Shown one piece after another: positions 44,639-56,091 of a stretch of 56,576 nucleotides of DNA (the stretch's first letter is position 1; every line of letters begins with the position of its first letter). The stretch covers positions 2,848,515 to 2,905,090 of the forward strand of contig CM074811.1 of assembly GCA_037447605.1 (NCBI GenBank). Reading direction: 5' to 3'. Made by a program: the position numbers and the translations under genes. The notes under the pieces were generated by a model, which saw only the letters and a list, made by a program, of their open reading frames with translations, was not told the DNA's origin and did no database searches. The stretch comes from Zygnema circumcarinatum. Taxonomy: Eukaryota > Streptophyta > Zygnematophyceae > Zygnematales > Zygnemataceae.

Positions 44639-46708
44639 ATGTCTGCGTCGCCGCAAATGGGGTTTGCGGTGCTCTTGTGTGCTGCAGCCATGGCTGCCCT
44701 GTGCGGCCTCGCGGAAGCTGATGGAGAGTGTGGCGCGGGCAATGGCGGGGCTATATGCCCCGGAGGCTTGTGCTGCAGGTCAGTGCCTCTCAAGCAACCC
44801 TCTGTTTCTTGGAATTCTCTCACCGTGGAAAGGTTATATCTTGCATGTTGTTTGTATGCTGATGTTCTCTCTCCTTCGCTCCCTCCCTCTCCCTCTCCCT
44901 CCCCCTTCTCTCCCTCTCCCTCCCCCTCCTCTCCCTCTCCTCCTCCCTCCTCTCCTCTCCCTCCCTCCTCTCCCTCTCCCTCCCCTCCTCTCCCTCCCTC
45001 CCCCTCCTCTGCCTCTCCCTCCCCCTCCTCTCCCTCTCCCTTCCCCTCCTCTCCCTCTCCCTCTCCCTCCCCCTCCTCTCCCCCTTCCTCTCTCACCTCT
45101 CCCTTTTCCGGACCTGCCACGTGGCAGTCAATACAACTGGTGTGGCAACACCGCCGCCTACTGCGCCGCCGGCTGCCAAAGCAACTGCTGGAAACCTCCC
45201 CCTGCTCACGTGCCCTCTCCCCCACCCACGCCATACGCCGCCATGAAGAGGATCGCTTACTACCCTAACTGGGCGGTCTATACTTCACCTCCCTACGCCT
45301 TCTTTCCGGAAAACATTTCCACCGGCTACTTCACTCATGTCCTCTACGCCTTCGCCGGAATCAGCTCTACAACATTCAAGGTCAGGACATGGCTGCTCTC
45401 TCACCTTCTATACTCCGTTATTTGGGTCATGAGAGGAGGTAACCCAGCTCAGTCAGACCCCTTCCAATTTTTTGATTTGCAGGTTGTCTCGACTGACCCG
45501 GAGGTAGACTACGGTCCGGACCCCACGAACAGCCCACAGAAGGGCCTGTACTTTCGGTTCAATAAGAAGGTGCATGCAGGGGGTGCCAAGACTCTGATAT
45601 CTATTGGAGGCGGAGGCAATCCTCAAGTAACAAAAGCCTTTTCCACCTTGGCAAAAACATACTCCGGCCGCTCGGCCTTCATATACAGCGCCATCTCCTT
45701 CGCCCGAAAGTACGGCTTTGATGGCATTGACTTGGACTGGGAGATCCCAACAGGCTCCATCGATAAGGCGAACTTTGCCACTCTGTTGACTCTCTTCAGA
45801 ACCCGAATAACGAGCGAAGCGAAAGCAACAGCGAAGCCGGCTCTCCTCCTGACGGCAGCAGTAGCTGCATGGGGCCCGGATGCTAAGCAGGCCTACGATG
45901 TGCCTACGCTTGCAGCGAAGCTTGACTGGGTGGGAGTGATGACCTACGACTTCCACGGCTCTTGGGAGAAGGTTACCGGCCTCCATACAGCGTTGGCAGA
46001 CTCCGTCGATCCGTCGGTCTCTATTAAGGGAGCGGTGAAGACATGGATGGATCTGGGCCTGCCGAAGAGGAAGCTTGTAATAGGGCTTGCCATGTACGGC
46101 CCTTCTTGGACTCTGACTAATGTTAATAATCACGGTGTGGGTGCTGCAGCGACTGGTGTCGGCAAGCCCGGCCCCATTACGAAGGTCTCTCTCGCTCTCC
46201 CTCTCTCTATCTCCCTCTCACTCTCTCTCTCTCTCTCCCCCTCTCCCTTCCCCTTTCCCACTCCCCTCGTCTCTTCCTCCCCCTCTCTCCCCCTGTCTTG
46301 CCCTCTCTAATCGCCCACTCTTTCGCTCTCTCCATGCAGTTTCCAAGTCTCAATAGTCGTAAACCCACATCGCAATGAATGAATGACTGGCATACTCAAA
46401 TACTCAGATTTTTTCTTCTCATCTAATTTCTTTGCCCTTTTCTTCGACAGGACTCGAGCGGCTCGTGGACCTACTACGAAATTGTGAAATACCATGTGAA
46501 CAGTGGAGCCACAGTTGTGACCGTACCCGCGGCAGCTTCCGTATATGCATACAAAGGGACTCAGTGGATCGGATACGACAACGTCGCCACCATCAAAGTG
46601 AAGGCCAAGTACTCCAAAACCTCGGGGTTTGCGGGGTACATGTTTTGGAGCATCGATCAAGATGACAAATTCTCTCTCTCTGCAGCTGCGCAGGCGGCTA
46701 TCAAGTAG
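44639..46708 (+). CDS. Secreted chitinase: hevein (CBM18) domain plus GH18 catalytic domain
   Basis: Endochitinase hydrolysing beta-1,4-GlcNAc polymers, probably defence against fungi; apoplast or vacuole. Exons: 44639-44778, 45128-45380, 45483-46184, 46451-46708 (TAG), totalling 1353 nt and 450 residues. A signal peptide of about 27 residues (VLLCAAAMAALCGLAEA) precedes a full eight-cysteine hevein domain (ECGAGNGGAICPGGLCC / SQYNWCGNTAAYC), whose coding is split by intron 1. A Pro-rich linker (PPPAHVPSPPPTPY) follows. The GH18 barrel starts RIAYYPNWAVY. Catalytic DGIDLDWE gives Asp211, Asp214, Asp216 and the acid Glu218; MTYDFHGSW follows, and FAGYMFWSIDQDD is the last strand. Length and motifs are intact. 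Frames running on through intron 1 are CT-repeat artefacts. W-boxes upstream suggest elicitor induction. Confidence 0.93.
44880..45095. repeat. CT-rich array in chitinase intron 1
   Basis: About 215 bp of TCCCTC/CCCCTCCT units on the sense strand. A second array of the same kind (46185-46310) opens intron 3. Confidence 0.9.
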
Positions 46709-48367
46709 GTTTTGAGTTGTAAAATATTACAGCAGTATATGGGTGTGTTCTACGTGGGTATGTAATAGGGGGGTCGTTCGATCTTCCTGGTTTTTACAAG
46801 CCTTTTGATACTCTGAAGTTTTGGGAAGGAGGTGAACGGAAAGGGAGGGGAAGAGAGGGAAAGGAGCGAGGTGTTCGGGGTTGAGCTTGTCAAGTTTATT
46901 TTCAGCCCCGTCAAGGGCAATTTTGTATTTTGTATATTTTTTATATAATTTTGTATCATGTATGTGTTCACAAACAGACGCGTGAAGCTCTCGTGCGAAT
47001 CCCCGGCTTCAAATGACCATGCAATGAGCTCGTATCTCTCGGTCGAAGGTCGGAAAGCTTTCCTCGAAAACATTGTCGCCTCGGTTCAAGCCCTCATCAC
47101 ATGTCCCCAGATCGAAGCACACCCGATAAAGATGCAACCACTACCAATGGCATTCCCCATACCCAAAACCGTCTGCAGACGGAAACCCCCCAACAACTTG
47201 ATGAAGCCGACGCTTTTGTATTGGAACTTAGCAGCCAAAACCCACCTGCTCCATGTCTCGTCGATACAGCCGCCGTATGCATGCATGGAAGCGAACATGC
47301 ATACATAATATATATAAATATATATATATATATATGCATGTAAGTTCCGAATCTGGCGGGGAAACGTGGTAGCATGAGAGGAGGACACACATCTCAAATG
47401 GCCCATTGGCAGCCATGTCACGAGTCGATCTCCCAACCAGGGACCATGCAGAGACATGCAACTTCATCAACATCTGCATTCGCTCCCTAGCTTGCCTCCC
47501 CGCCACCCCCTCTCCCCGCAACCTTTCCTGTCTACCAACAAAACCATACATTTCAGGACCATCCCCATGCTCTTAAGGCAATTGAATTGGCATTGGACTC
47601 GCGCTAGCGATGCCATGAAATGTGCGCCATGGACGTTTTGTTGGGCAGAGTACGTTTTCTATTTTTTCGAGACTATAGGCACCTGGGAGACGATGGTGCA
47701 GACGCTTCTGATTGGCTGATGCGCGATTTGGGCTGTGGTGTTGCAGTTTTGGAATGTGCTTTTATCGAGCGCTGCACGTAACTGCGGTCCCGTGGCTCTG
47801 AACAGTTCGCGACATTTCCCCGATTTCAGTCGACTATGGAGCATGGAACGGGGCTGAGCTGCCTCCTGCCTGGCTTCTCCTTGATGCCCAGCAGACCATG
47901 GCTGCGTTTTAGGGTTAGGGTTGTGAGGGCTGCAGAGGGTGCTGCAGGCTGAAGGACTGGTGGCTCACGTACGCGAAAAATTTCTGCAGACAAGACGCTG
48001 CATTTGGACGAGGTTGTTCAAGTAAGGTTTGGACTGCATTAAGGAGCATTTGAGAATACAACCATGAAGAAGCTGACAAGATGGAAAGCTGTTGCATGCA
48101 GCTGATTTTCCTGATTCAATATCTTGTTAAGATTTATTTTAATCTGGCTGTGTAGGTGATACTGTTTTTTTGTCTTTCCTTTTGACTATTTTCAACTTTT
48201 TTAATTGCTTTCCGCAGGAATTTCAGCTTCGTCTGTTCCGCCTAGTGATTGGATGCTAGTTTGAAGCATGCCAAAATGGAATAGCGTTTTTAACGCTATC
48301 GCAATTTCAGCGTTTTCTGCTTCAGCTAAAAGACTCTGGACAGATTTAAGTTAAAGTTGAGTAAGTG
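46709..48367. other. Intergenic region downstream of chitinase
   Basis: It holds an (AT)n tract (47311-47336), a TTAGGG-like pair near 47912 and a reversed CCAAT box (ATTGGCT near 47710), the last possibly in the promoter of the next gene. I see no coding exon with recognisable conservation, though a non-coding leader exon for the next gene cannot be excluded. Confidence 0.45.
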
Positions 48368-51300
48368 ATGAATGCAGTCGCTCAGCTAGGAGAAAGGATG
48401 ATGTATACCACGGCTTCCGGTAATGTCATCGATGCAGAAGAGGATGAAGGCGACGATATTACTATCGAAAGCGGTGAAGAAGAGAACGAAGGGAAGGCAG
48501 CTGAAAGTTCTGCGTTTCAGTACCAGTTGCAGTATCAGCATTTTCAACAGTATCAAAACATTGGTTCGAGGACTAGTAGCGCCCATTTTCAAGGAGGAAG
48601 TGGTCTGTATGCGAGTGAAGGGGAAACTCAAAATCAGCAAACCAACAATAGTGAAGGCGGCTCCAGCTTGCATTTACGTCTGACTGCTAATGGCACAATT
48701 GCAAGATTACCGGAACAGAACCAAAGCAAGAATCTAAAATCAAATCAATACACTGAGTTTGCTACGGATGCGTTTGCCGGTGGTTTTTCGTCACACCATC
48801 AAGCGCAGAGCAGCATCGATGGCGAAGAATGCAGTTCGAGAAGTGCCAGTGGCTGCTACAAGCAGGGTCCAAGCGGAGATGGGGAGAAAGATCAGCTGGA
48901 GGCGAACGAAAAGCAGAATGGAAAAAGCGCGACTGAATGTATGGAAGGTGACGATGATTCTCTGTTGAGAATAATGTACAGCAGACAAGAGCAGGAAACA
49001 GCCGTTCCGGGTGAAGCCTCGGAGCCATCTTTGACACGGACCTTTGTTTTGGATACTCTCGATTTGCCAGAACGAGCCGTGGGTTCCATAGGAGAGGATT
49101 TAGAACCTTCCCTAACTGGGGTACAAGGCAATGCCAAATATCATGAGGATGAAGGGAAACTTGAAGATGAATGTAGCGAGGATTTTGGAGAGGCCGAAAA
49201 CAACATTTCGTCGGGTTTTGGCCAAATTCCAGGTTTGCCTTCTTCACGCGAGGTTGCTCAGACAGACATCAGCATTCCACTTGTACATTTAGAACCAGCT
49301 CCTCCCACCTGGGACCCGAGGAGGCCGATTGCTGACCCATCGTGGGCAGAAGATCACGATTTGATCAATTATAGCCGGAAGTGGTATGCGTTCACGCCGG
49401 CAACACATAGGCTTATGGTGAACTCCATTGTAGCAGGGGCTTTTCCCGATGAAGCAACCATATACGCGGCAGATCCAGGATTTCGGCAGCTAAAGAAAGC
49501 TAAGGCGTCCATGCGAGTGTTTGGTGCTGGAAAATGGCGAAGCTATCAGGTAGTCGGCTTGTTTGGCCAAAAAAAATGGTGGGGGGGGGGGGGAGGGGGG
49601 GGGGAGGGGAGTCTACCTTGCTGCTGATGTACTTGTACCTTGTTTGCTCGCAACTGAGTATTTGGAGCTCACGTGTACGCGTTGCAAAGGACTCAGTTTG
49701 AGCATGGCAAACCTATTGGCATCGCAATCTGTTCAAAATTGCGAGAGAAGTTGGGTTCCGTTCCATACTCAGTAGAGTGATGTTGGCACAGAGTTAGCCT
49801 GCTGTTCCTTCTATGTATTACAGTCCTCGCCCAGCTTGATGTTCCCAGCGAGCATATGATCAAGTCTCAAGTACTGACCTATTGCTCTTGCTGTTTGAAG
49901 TGAACGCTGTGTAGGAGAAACTGGGCGCCAGAATTGCTGCTGATGGAGAACGAGAACTTTTTTTCAAGGATAAGCCCGACAAGCTCATCCCTCATCTTGC
50001 CCTTTGGCGAGACATAGTTGACAAGTGCCATGTCCCTTCTACAGGTGTGCACTATGCTCTCCGCGGATGTCAGACAGCCATTGCAAAGCAGTGGGTGAGT
50101 GATCCGGCCAGACATGGAATTCCAGGAGCATATATTGATGCTCGGCGAGCAAAGTGCGCATTTTGTGCTTTGGGTCTACTTCCAGACGCAACCAACCTGT
50201 CTCTGCCGACTGTGCAGGGTAGGGGTATGCCTGTAGAAGGAAAGACGAGTAAAAGGAATAGGGACGAGGAGGGGGGAGAAGTGGAGAGAAGGGAGCTCAG
50301 TGTGCCTTCCCTAGGGAGGCTAGAGATGTGGGTAGATGTTGGGCAAGGAGAGCAGAGCGCATTAGCGGAAGATGGAAGGGAGCAGGTAGACGAGATGTAT
50401 CATGGAGCAGAGGTGAATGTGGAGGTAGAATCTGACCAGGAAGAAGGCCGCAACGCCGTGGAAAGAAATGGAAGCACTGAGGAAAAGGGGATGATGGAAG
50501 AGAGAAGATGCGTTGCAGCGAATGGATTTCGACGTCAGGTGAAGAGAGCACAGCGAACTTCTCTGACTTGGTCAAACACAGTCAATCTTCCAGTCCAGGA
50601 AGTCATACCCTTCATCCTCACAACTCTCGTAGAGCATCGAGCTTTTGTGAGGCCTGAGAACCGCTATCCTGTTCGGAAGGATGGCAATGTGGTCTCCTGG
50701 GCGACTACGTATGTCTGCCATAGGGGCCGGAAAGGTGTCTGCCTGCAGAGAAAGTACAATACGAGCCGCTGGGTAAACTGTCAGTTCCGCATTCAAATGA
50801 TCATCCCATGCAATGGAGCATCCCTTGAGAGACAGCAGCTCGCCACAGTGAAAGTGCACCCAAAGCATGAGGGCCATGACCCTTCCTCTCTCGAGGACTG
50901 CCGTTACCTTCCCTGCCATCCATGGGCATCGGCTGCTGCAGAGGCAGAGATTCGGAAGGGTCCTGCTGTAACTTCTGGAGAAGCTTATGCAGCTTCCAAG
51001 AAGATGGAACCTGCTTTGAAATCTGCCGCCAGTGCTGCCGACCAAGCAATGTACAGGTGGGTGGCTTATCGTGCATCGCCTTTCTGTCTCAAGTTTTCGT
51101 CATTGTGAAGGTTATTCTTGGCCTACCGACAGGAAGGGTCTTTGTAAGGGATGTCCTCCATTTTTCATAAAAGGGGTTGTAGAGTGCCTGTAGAGCATGC
51201 TATCCTGGAGGTTCAATCAAATGTATAGATTTTCTTCAGATCTTGATTCGATTGACTTCGTGGGTTGGGCAATCCCCAGATTTTGCTGCTCCAAAAACGA

Positions 51301-51896
51301 AATTGCAAAAATGGTGAAGTTGCGTACCGAGCAGCTGGAGGTTCTGAAAGTTCAAATTGAAGAGGTTGAGATTCTTTTGGAAGCTGTCAAGGGCAACGTG
51401 AGGAGAATGAGGCTTTCAGCAATGCAGAGCGTAGCAGGAATGCTTGCTGCTGCCAGACGGACCATGCAGGACGCTTTAGTGGAGCAGGTATACACCCTCT
51501 CGCGATTTTCAGAGTGTGAGTCATTTTACATGACAGGAATGTAGAGCCTTCCGCATGCCCCACCTTTCAAACATCATCAGAGATCATTCCTAGCAGCCTC
51601 CTTCTTCGAATATGGCGTTCATTACCGCAGCTTGAGGCTGTCAAAACCGGCAGTAAATTGGTGTGTTGTAAAGGTTTTTAACATCCTGTGAATATTTAGT
51701 GCCTCATTTAAAAAAAAAAATCTGCGTTCGATGTCTTTTCGATTTTTATGTGCAGGTTGTTATTGGTAGTGAGGGTCAGGGCGGCAACCGGGAGCATACT
51801 CTTGTGGAGATGTTAGAGGCGCACGTGGAGGGCTCCAGCCAGGACAGGTGGCGCCGCGCCACTGGCTCAGATTTAATGTGTCACAAGGAAAGGTAG
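48368..51896 (+). CDS. Unrecognised protein with acidic N-terminus, FAR1-like zinc-finger-type segment and C-terminal coiled coil
   Basis: Function unknown. Exons: 48368-49549, 49915-51056, 51280-51487, 51756-51896 (TAG), with matching phases, 2673 nt and 890 residues. The first about 310 residues are acidic and rich in Gln, Ser and Glu. A conserved-looking block follows from WDPRRPIADPSW through KWYAFTPATHRLMVNSIVAG and continues in exon 2 (LALWRDIVDKCHVPSTG, AKCAFCALGLLPD). After another acidic stretch comes a Cys/His segment, YVCHRGRKGVC ... WVNCQFRI ... HPKHEGHDP, which resembles the WRKY-GCM1/FAR1 DNA-binding fold. Exon 3 is a coiled coil (KMVKLRTEQLEVLKVQIEEV). I saw no transposase or SWIM domain. 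A nuclear DNA-binding role is inference. The final exon might splice onward at 51893, so the end is tentative. Confidence 0.7.
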
Positions 51897-52604
51897 CTTG
51901 AAAGTCAAGAGTTTTGGGCTTCCCCTCTGTGCAACTGAACTCAACACCTGCACCAATCGATCCTATGTTCCCCAGACATCCATCCGCGGATTTTTGCAGT
52001 CTGATGTCCTTTGGGTCTTCGACGACACCTCTCTTCTGGGGTGGATGAGAGTTCTCTTCACTTGTACGGCATGGCAGGGCGGAGAGGGAGGCAGGGAGGG
52101 GGGCGGAGGGGGTCCCCTTCTTTTTTAATGCAGGAGACGGCTCTCCTCTGTGTGTTATTTAGGTTAGATAGGGGGCTGGCTGCTGTCTGCGTCACTGGCC
52201 AGGCGACTGTATCTTAGCAAGTCTGTAAAGTTTCGAGCAATTTACAATTTTTCTGCAGCCAACGTGTCCGTTCTTTGAATGAGGAAGACGTGGAACGTGA
52301 ACTATTGACTGTTAAAAACTATTACATCACGAATATCCAGGAAGCGAACTAATGAGGACTTCAGCGGACTGGTGGGATACTGCTTTACATTGCCAGTGGG
52401 TCTTTGAAGTCGCTGGCAGAGGTGACAATCATACCTAGAACATCCCTAAAGCTTCTTTGAACAGTGTAAGACCCTTGGTTCAGCCTCCCTCCCTTTGCCG
52501 TCCCTTGCATTGGGGGGGGGGGGGTAGTTATTGTTATATTGTTAATATTTGGATTGCAACGGCCTAAAAAGCTGAATAAGGTTTCTTCCTACGGTACGAC
52601 GGCT

Positions 52605-52647
52605 GTCCTATGTGTCCGTCAGAGTTCCGTGCAACTGGAACAGTGAC
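52605..52647 (+). repeat. Dispersed repeat, copy 3 (diverged)
   Basis: GTCCTATGTG followed 28 bp on (start to start) by AACTGGAACAG (52633-52643) and TGA, matching copy 2 in order and spacing. Confidence 0.5.
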
Positions 52648-52782
52648 ATGGAACGTCACTACCCAGCCCTGCCTCGGCCACAGTGGGGGAGTCGAGGAGA
52701 CACTGGAGCCTAGGGAGCATTTTGGCCCTTGTGGAACCGGAAGGAAGGCCGGGGCTCCATTGAAGGTACCCTGTTGACCGCA

Positions 52783-52840
52783 AGCCAATAATGATTTGCC
52801 ACGTACGCGCATTGCCTGACGTGGCAAGTTGTGATTGGCT
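52783..52840. repeat. 58-bp inverted repeat with CCAAT boxes and ACGTGG cores
   Basis: 22-bp arms agree at 18 positions around a 14-base loop. Each arm starts AGCCAAT and ends TTGCCACGT or TGCCACGT-type sequence, so the two halves present the same sites in opposite directions. Confidence 0.7.
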
Positions 52841-53788
52841 GGGATCATGCACAGTTGTGCTCAATAGAGTCCCGCCTTGAGCATGAAATGCCACAAACAG
52901 TACAATGTCGACAACAACAACAACAAGCACCAATGCCCACAAAAAGCCCAAACTGCCCAATGTGAATGCCATTGTTCCGTACCCACAATATTTGTCGTGA
53001 CGGGTCTTCCCCGTCCCCAGAACAACGATCTCCACTGTACGGCAGACCGCTCGTTGGCGCGTGCGTACACCATGTGATATCGACCGTACACCGTGTTACA
53101 TACATTCGTCCTTGTCGTTTTCCTTCAGATACAGCCGCCCCTAGACGAGCCTCTCGCCAGCCAACCACCGTCGAGCTTCAGATCGCAAAAAACTATCTCC
53201 CGTCGCCGCCCCTCAGCGCCATCGTGGCGTAATCTCAGCCGTCAGATAAACCATCGGACGGTCCAAATTGGTTTGGGCCGTGAAATATCTGCCTGCGGTG
53301 GATGCACTTTTGGGCCGGCCCCCGTCGAGGCAGCATTTGATCCGCTGACGTCAGCAGAAAACCCTAATTTTGGCCCGCGGGACGGCCCGCCTGGCAGGGA
53401 CAGCGTGCGGAGAGAGTGCCACGTGGCGGGAGGACAGCGGGGAGGGAGAGAGGGGGAGAGAGAGGGGGAGAGAGGGAGAGAGAGGGGGAGAGAGGGGAGG
53501 AGGTGGAAGGAGAAGGAGAGGTAGCTACGGGGCAGGAGGGAGGGAGCAGAAGCTGAGGTGGGAGAGAATTGAGAAAGGAGGAGGAGCTGGCAGCTGGCGT
53601 TGTGGTAGGAGAGGAGGGAGAGAGAGGCATTGCGATAGAGAGTGCGGAAGTGGGTGGTCGCCGTGTGAAGACAGGACGGGCGAAGGGAAGTTCGGAGTAA
53701 AAGAGGGAAAGAGAGTTAAATAGCAAAGGGGTGGGAAGGAGAGAGAGAGATAGAGTGAGAGAGGGTCGAGGCGCAGGGGCGAGGGGGA

Positions 53789-56051
53789 ATGGCGGCCAGC
53801 CCCCTTCCTCGATGGGTCCGCTGCCTCGCTTCGTCATCACTCGTGCGGGCGGCCCCGCCTGTCAAGGAGCAGCGAGAGGTCTGTCACTTTCTCTCTCTCC
53901 CCTTCCCTCGCCCTTCCACCCTCCCCCTCCCACTTCCCCTCTCCCGCTCCCGCCCTCTTCCCCCCCCCTTTTCTCTCCACTCCTCGCCCGACCCCTCCCC
54001 CTCCCCCCACCCCTCCCCCTCCTCTCGCTATCCTCCCCTCCCCCTCCCGCCCTCTCGCCTTGCCCCNNNNNNNNNNCCCCCCCCCCCCCCCCCCCCCTTC
54101 TCCAGCCCTTTCCCCTTCTCCTTTTGCTCTCTTCCCCGCCCCCTTCTCGAAAGAAGGGGGAGGGGGGAGAGCACCACTCCACCCACTCCCTCTTCCTCTC
54201 CCACTCCCGCCCTCGCCTTCTCCCCCTCCCGCGCTCTTCCCCGCCTCCTCCCCCTCCCGCTCTCTCCCTTTCCCCCTTCTCCCTCCCGTCCTCTCCCCCG
54301 CCCACTACCCCTCCCCCTCCCCCTCCCAGTCTCTCCCCCTTGACCTCCCGCCCTTCCCCACCCTCCCTCTCTCTCTCTCTCCCTGCTCCTCCGGCCCTCT
54401 CCTCCACCGTCTGCCCTTTCCCCTAGACCGTCCACCCTCTCCCCTCTCGCCATCCTTTCTTCCCCTATCGCGCTCTCCTCTTTCCCCTCCCCTTCCAGCA
54501 GTCGTTAGTCCTCCGCGATTTCGCTTTCGCTCCTATTTCTGAACGCCTTCGTGGACGTTGTCAGAGACCCTCCCCACATTGCATTTGTATTCCTAGAAGG
54601 AGCTGATTCCATCTACTTGGTCGCTTCCAGAATTAATATTACTTTGGTGCTTTTGAAGTTTGGAAGAGGTTTTGTATGGGGCATCTAAACGGAGATTGAT
54701 GTTGATATGATGCAGCGGGAGGTGACTGCGTATGTCGAACTCTTCTCACAATTAGCGGCGGACAATCTTGTCGACGATATCACAGAGGTATGTTGCCGAT
54801 GTCGAGTATGTGCGTTGGCAACATCACATTGTATGTAATTGCAGACGTAGGGAGTAGTATGTAGGGTCCTCCAGAGACAAGTACCTTTGATGCAGTTCCG
54901 GAGTTTTTCCGGAGTCAAAAACCAATTGGTGGGGTGCATTTTAGCCGTATTTTTGTTTTGCAGTCTAATTTGACTCTCTTGTTGGTTATTGTGTCTTTTT
55001 CATGGCAGTTGGTCCGAAGGCATTACCCGCAGCACGAACCGACTCTCCTCGACGATGTGCTCGGTAGGTCACCAACCTCTCAACCACTCCTTGCCTAAGC
55101 TAATGGAAAACAGTGTTAGTCTCCTCTACATCACGTACCCGCAGTCCCTAAAATGTGGCATCAAATAGCGTAGATCTGCGCTTCAGGACGGACTCCCATG
55201 GAAGGCCTCCTCTAGATGCTGCTATAAACCTCACCTCCCGATGAACCTGTAGCATTCTGCGCCAATGTAGCCCTTCTATGGGCTGCCTGCAAACCCCAAA
55301 TACTCCTACATCAACCTCGCGATGAGAATATACAAACTTAACATCAATCGATTGATCGTACTCCTCCCCTCCCCTTGTCTCCTTCAGCCTCCTTTGTGCT
55401 TCACCAGCCGGAGCACGCGCAGGCCATTCTGCAGTGCTTGGCGGGGTGCATTGTGGAGGGGCAGCTCCGATACTCCTCCGGGCAGCCGCCCTTTACTGCC
55501 TTTGTGGCTCTATTCAGGCCCGCCAATGAGGTGAGGGGATTGCCTCTCTATAGGGGGCAGATAGGTGCCACGCCGGCGGTGATGTTGGTGGCGATGATGT
55601 TGATGTTGGCGGTGATCTTCACAGAGATGTAGTCGATGTCCATGTCGGCAGTGATGTCACTGATGTTAATATGATGGCAGTGATGTTTATTCTTTGTTTT
55701 TTTTCTGTTTTCTCTCTGTAAGAATAAGTCGCCTAAAGTACTCTGCTCACATGTATTTCCATGTATCGCAGCCGAGATCGGACAAGCAGCGAGAGCTCGC
55801 GTGCGGAGAGATGCTGCGTGTGCTGACGCACTACAACAGGCCCGTCCACGCAACGGAGGACATGGAACCGCAGACTTCCGGCGACTCGCACGGAGTAACG
55901 GAACGGAAGGGAGAGGGAACGCGGACTGTGCGGCCGCTCACTGCGTGGATCACCGACTGCCTGCTCGCATCACCTCTCGGAATAAGGAGCGACTACTTTC
56001 GATGGTAAACAGCAGAGGCGTTAGGGGGAGAGTGAAGGGTAGGGAGGGAGG

Positions 56052-56091
<40 letters not shown>

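Larger units (their letters stand above)
51897..53788. promoter_or_regulatory. Intergenic and promoter region of GIGANTEA
   Basis: 1892 bp. The near half carries an AAATATCT evening-element-like site (53283-53290), TGACGTCA (53346-53353), an AAAACCCTAA telobox-like site (about 53357) and a CACGTG G-box (53420-53425). GA-rich tracts at 53440-53520 and 53735-53765 are likely leader. Farther up are an inverted repeat with CCAAT and ACGTGG (52783-52840) and dispersed repeat copy 3 (52605-52647). Confidence 0.6.

Noticed and set aside
44779-45127. Chitinase frame reading straight through intron 1
   Set aside because: It yields a Ser-Pro repeat and breaks the hevein domain; splicing 44778 to 45128 restores all eight cysteines.
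53731-54543. Long Pro/Ser-rich frames upstream of GIGANTEA exon 2
   Set aside because: Low-complexity intron sequence containing a gap of N; only 53789-53878 aligns with GI.
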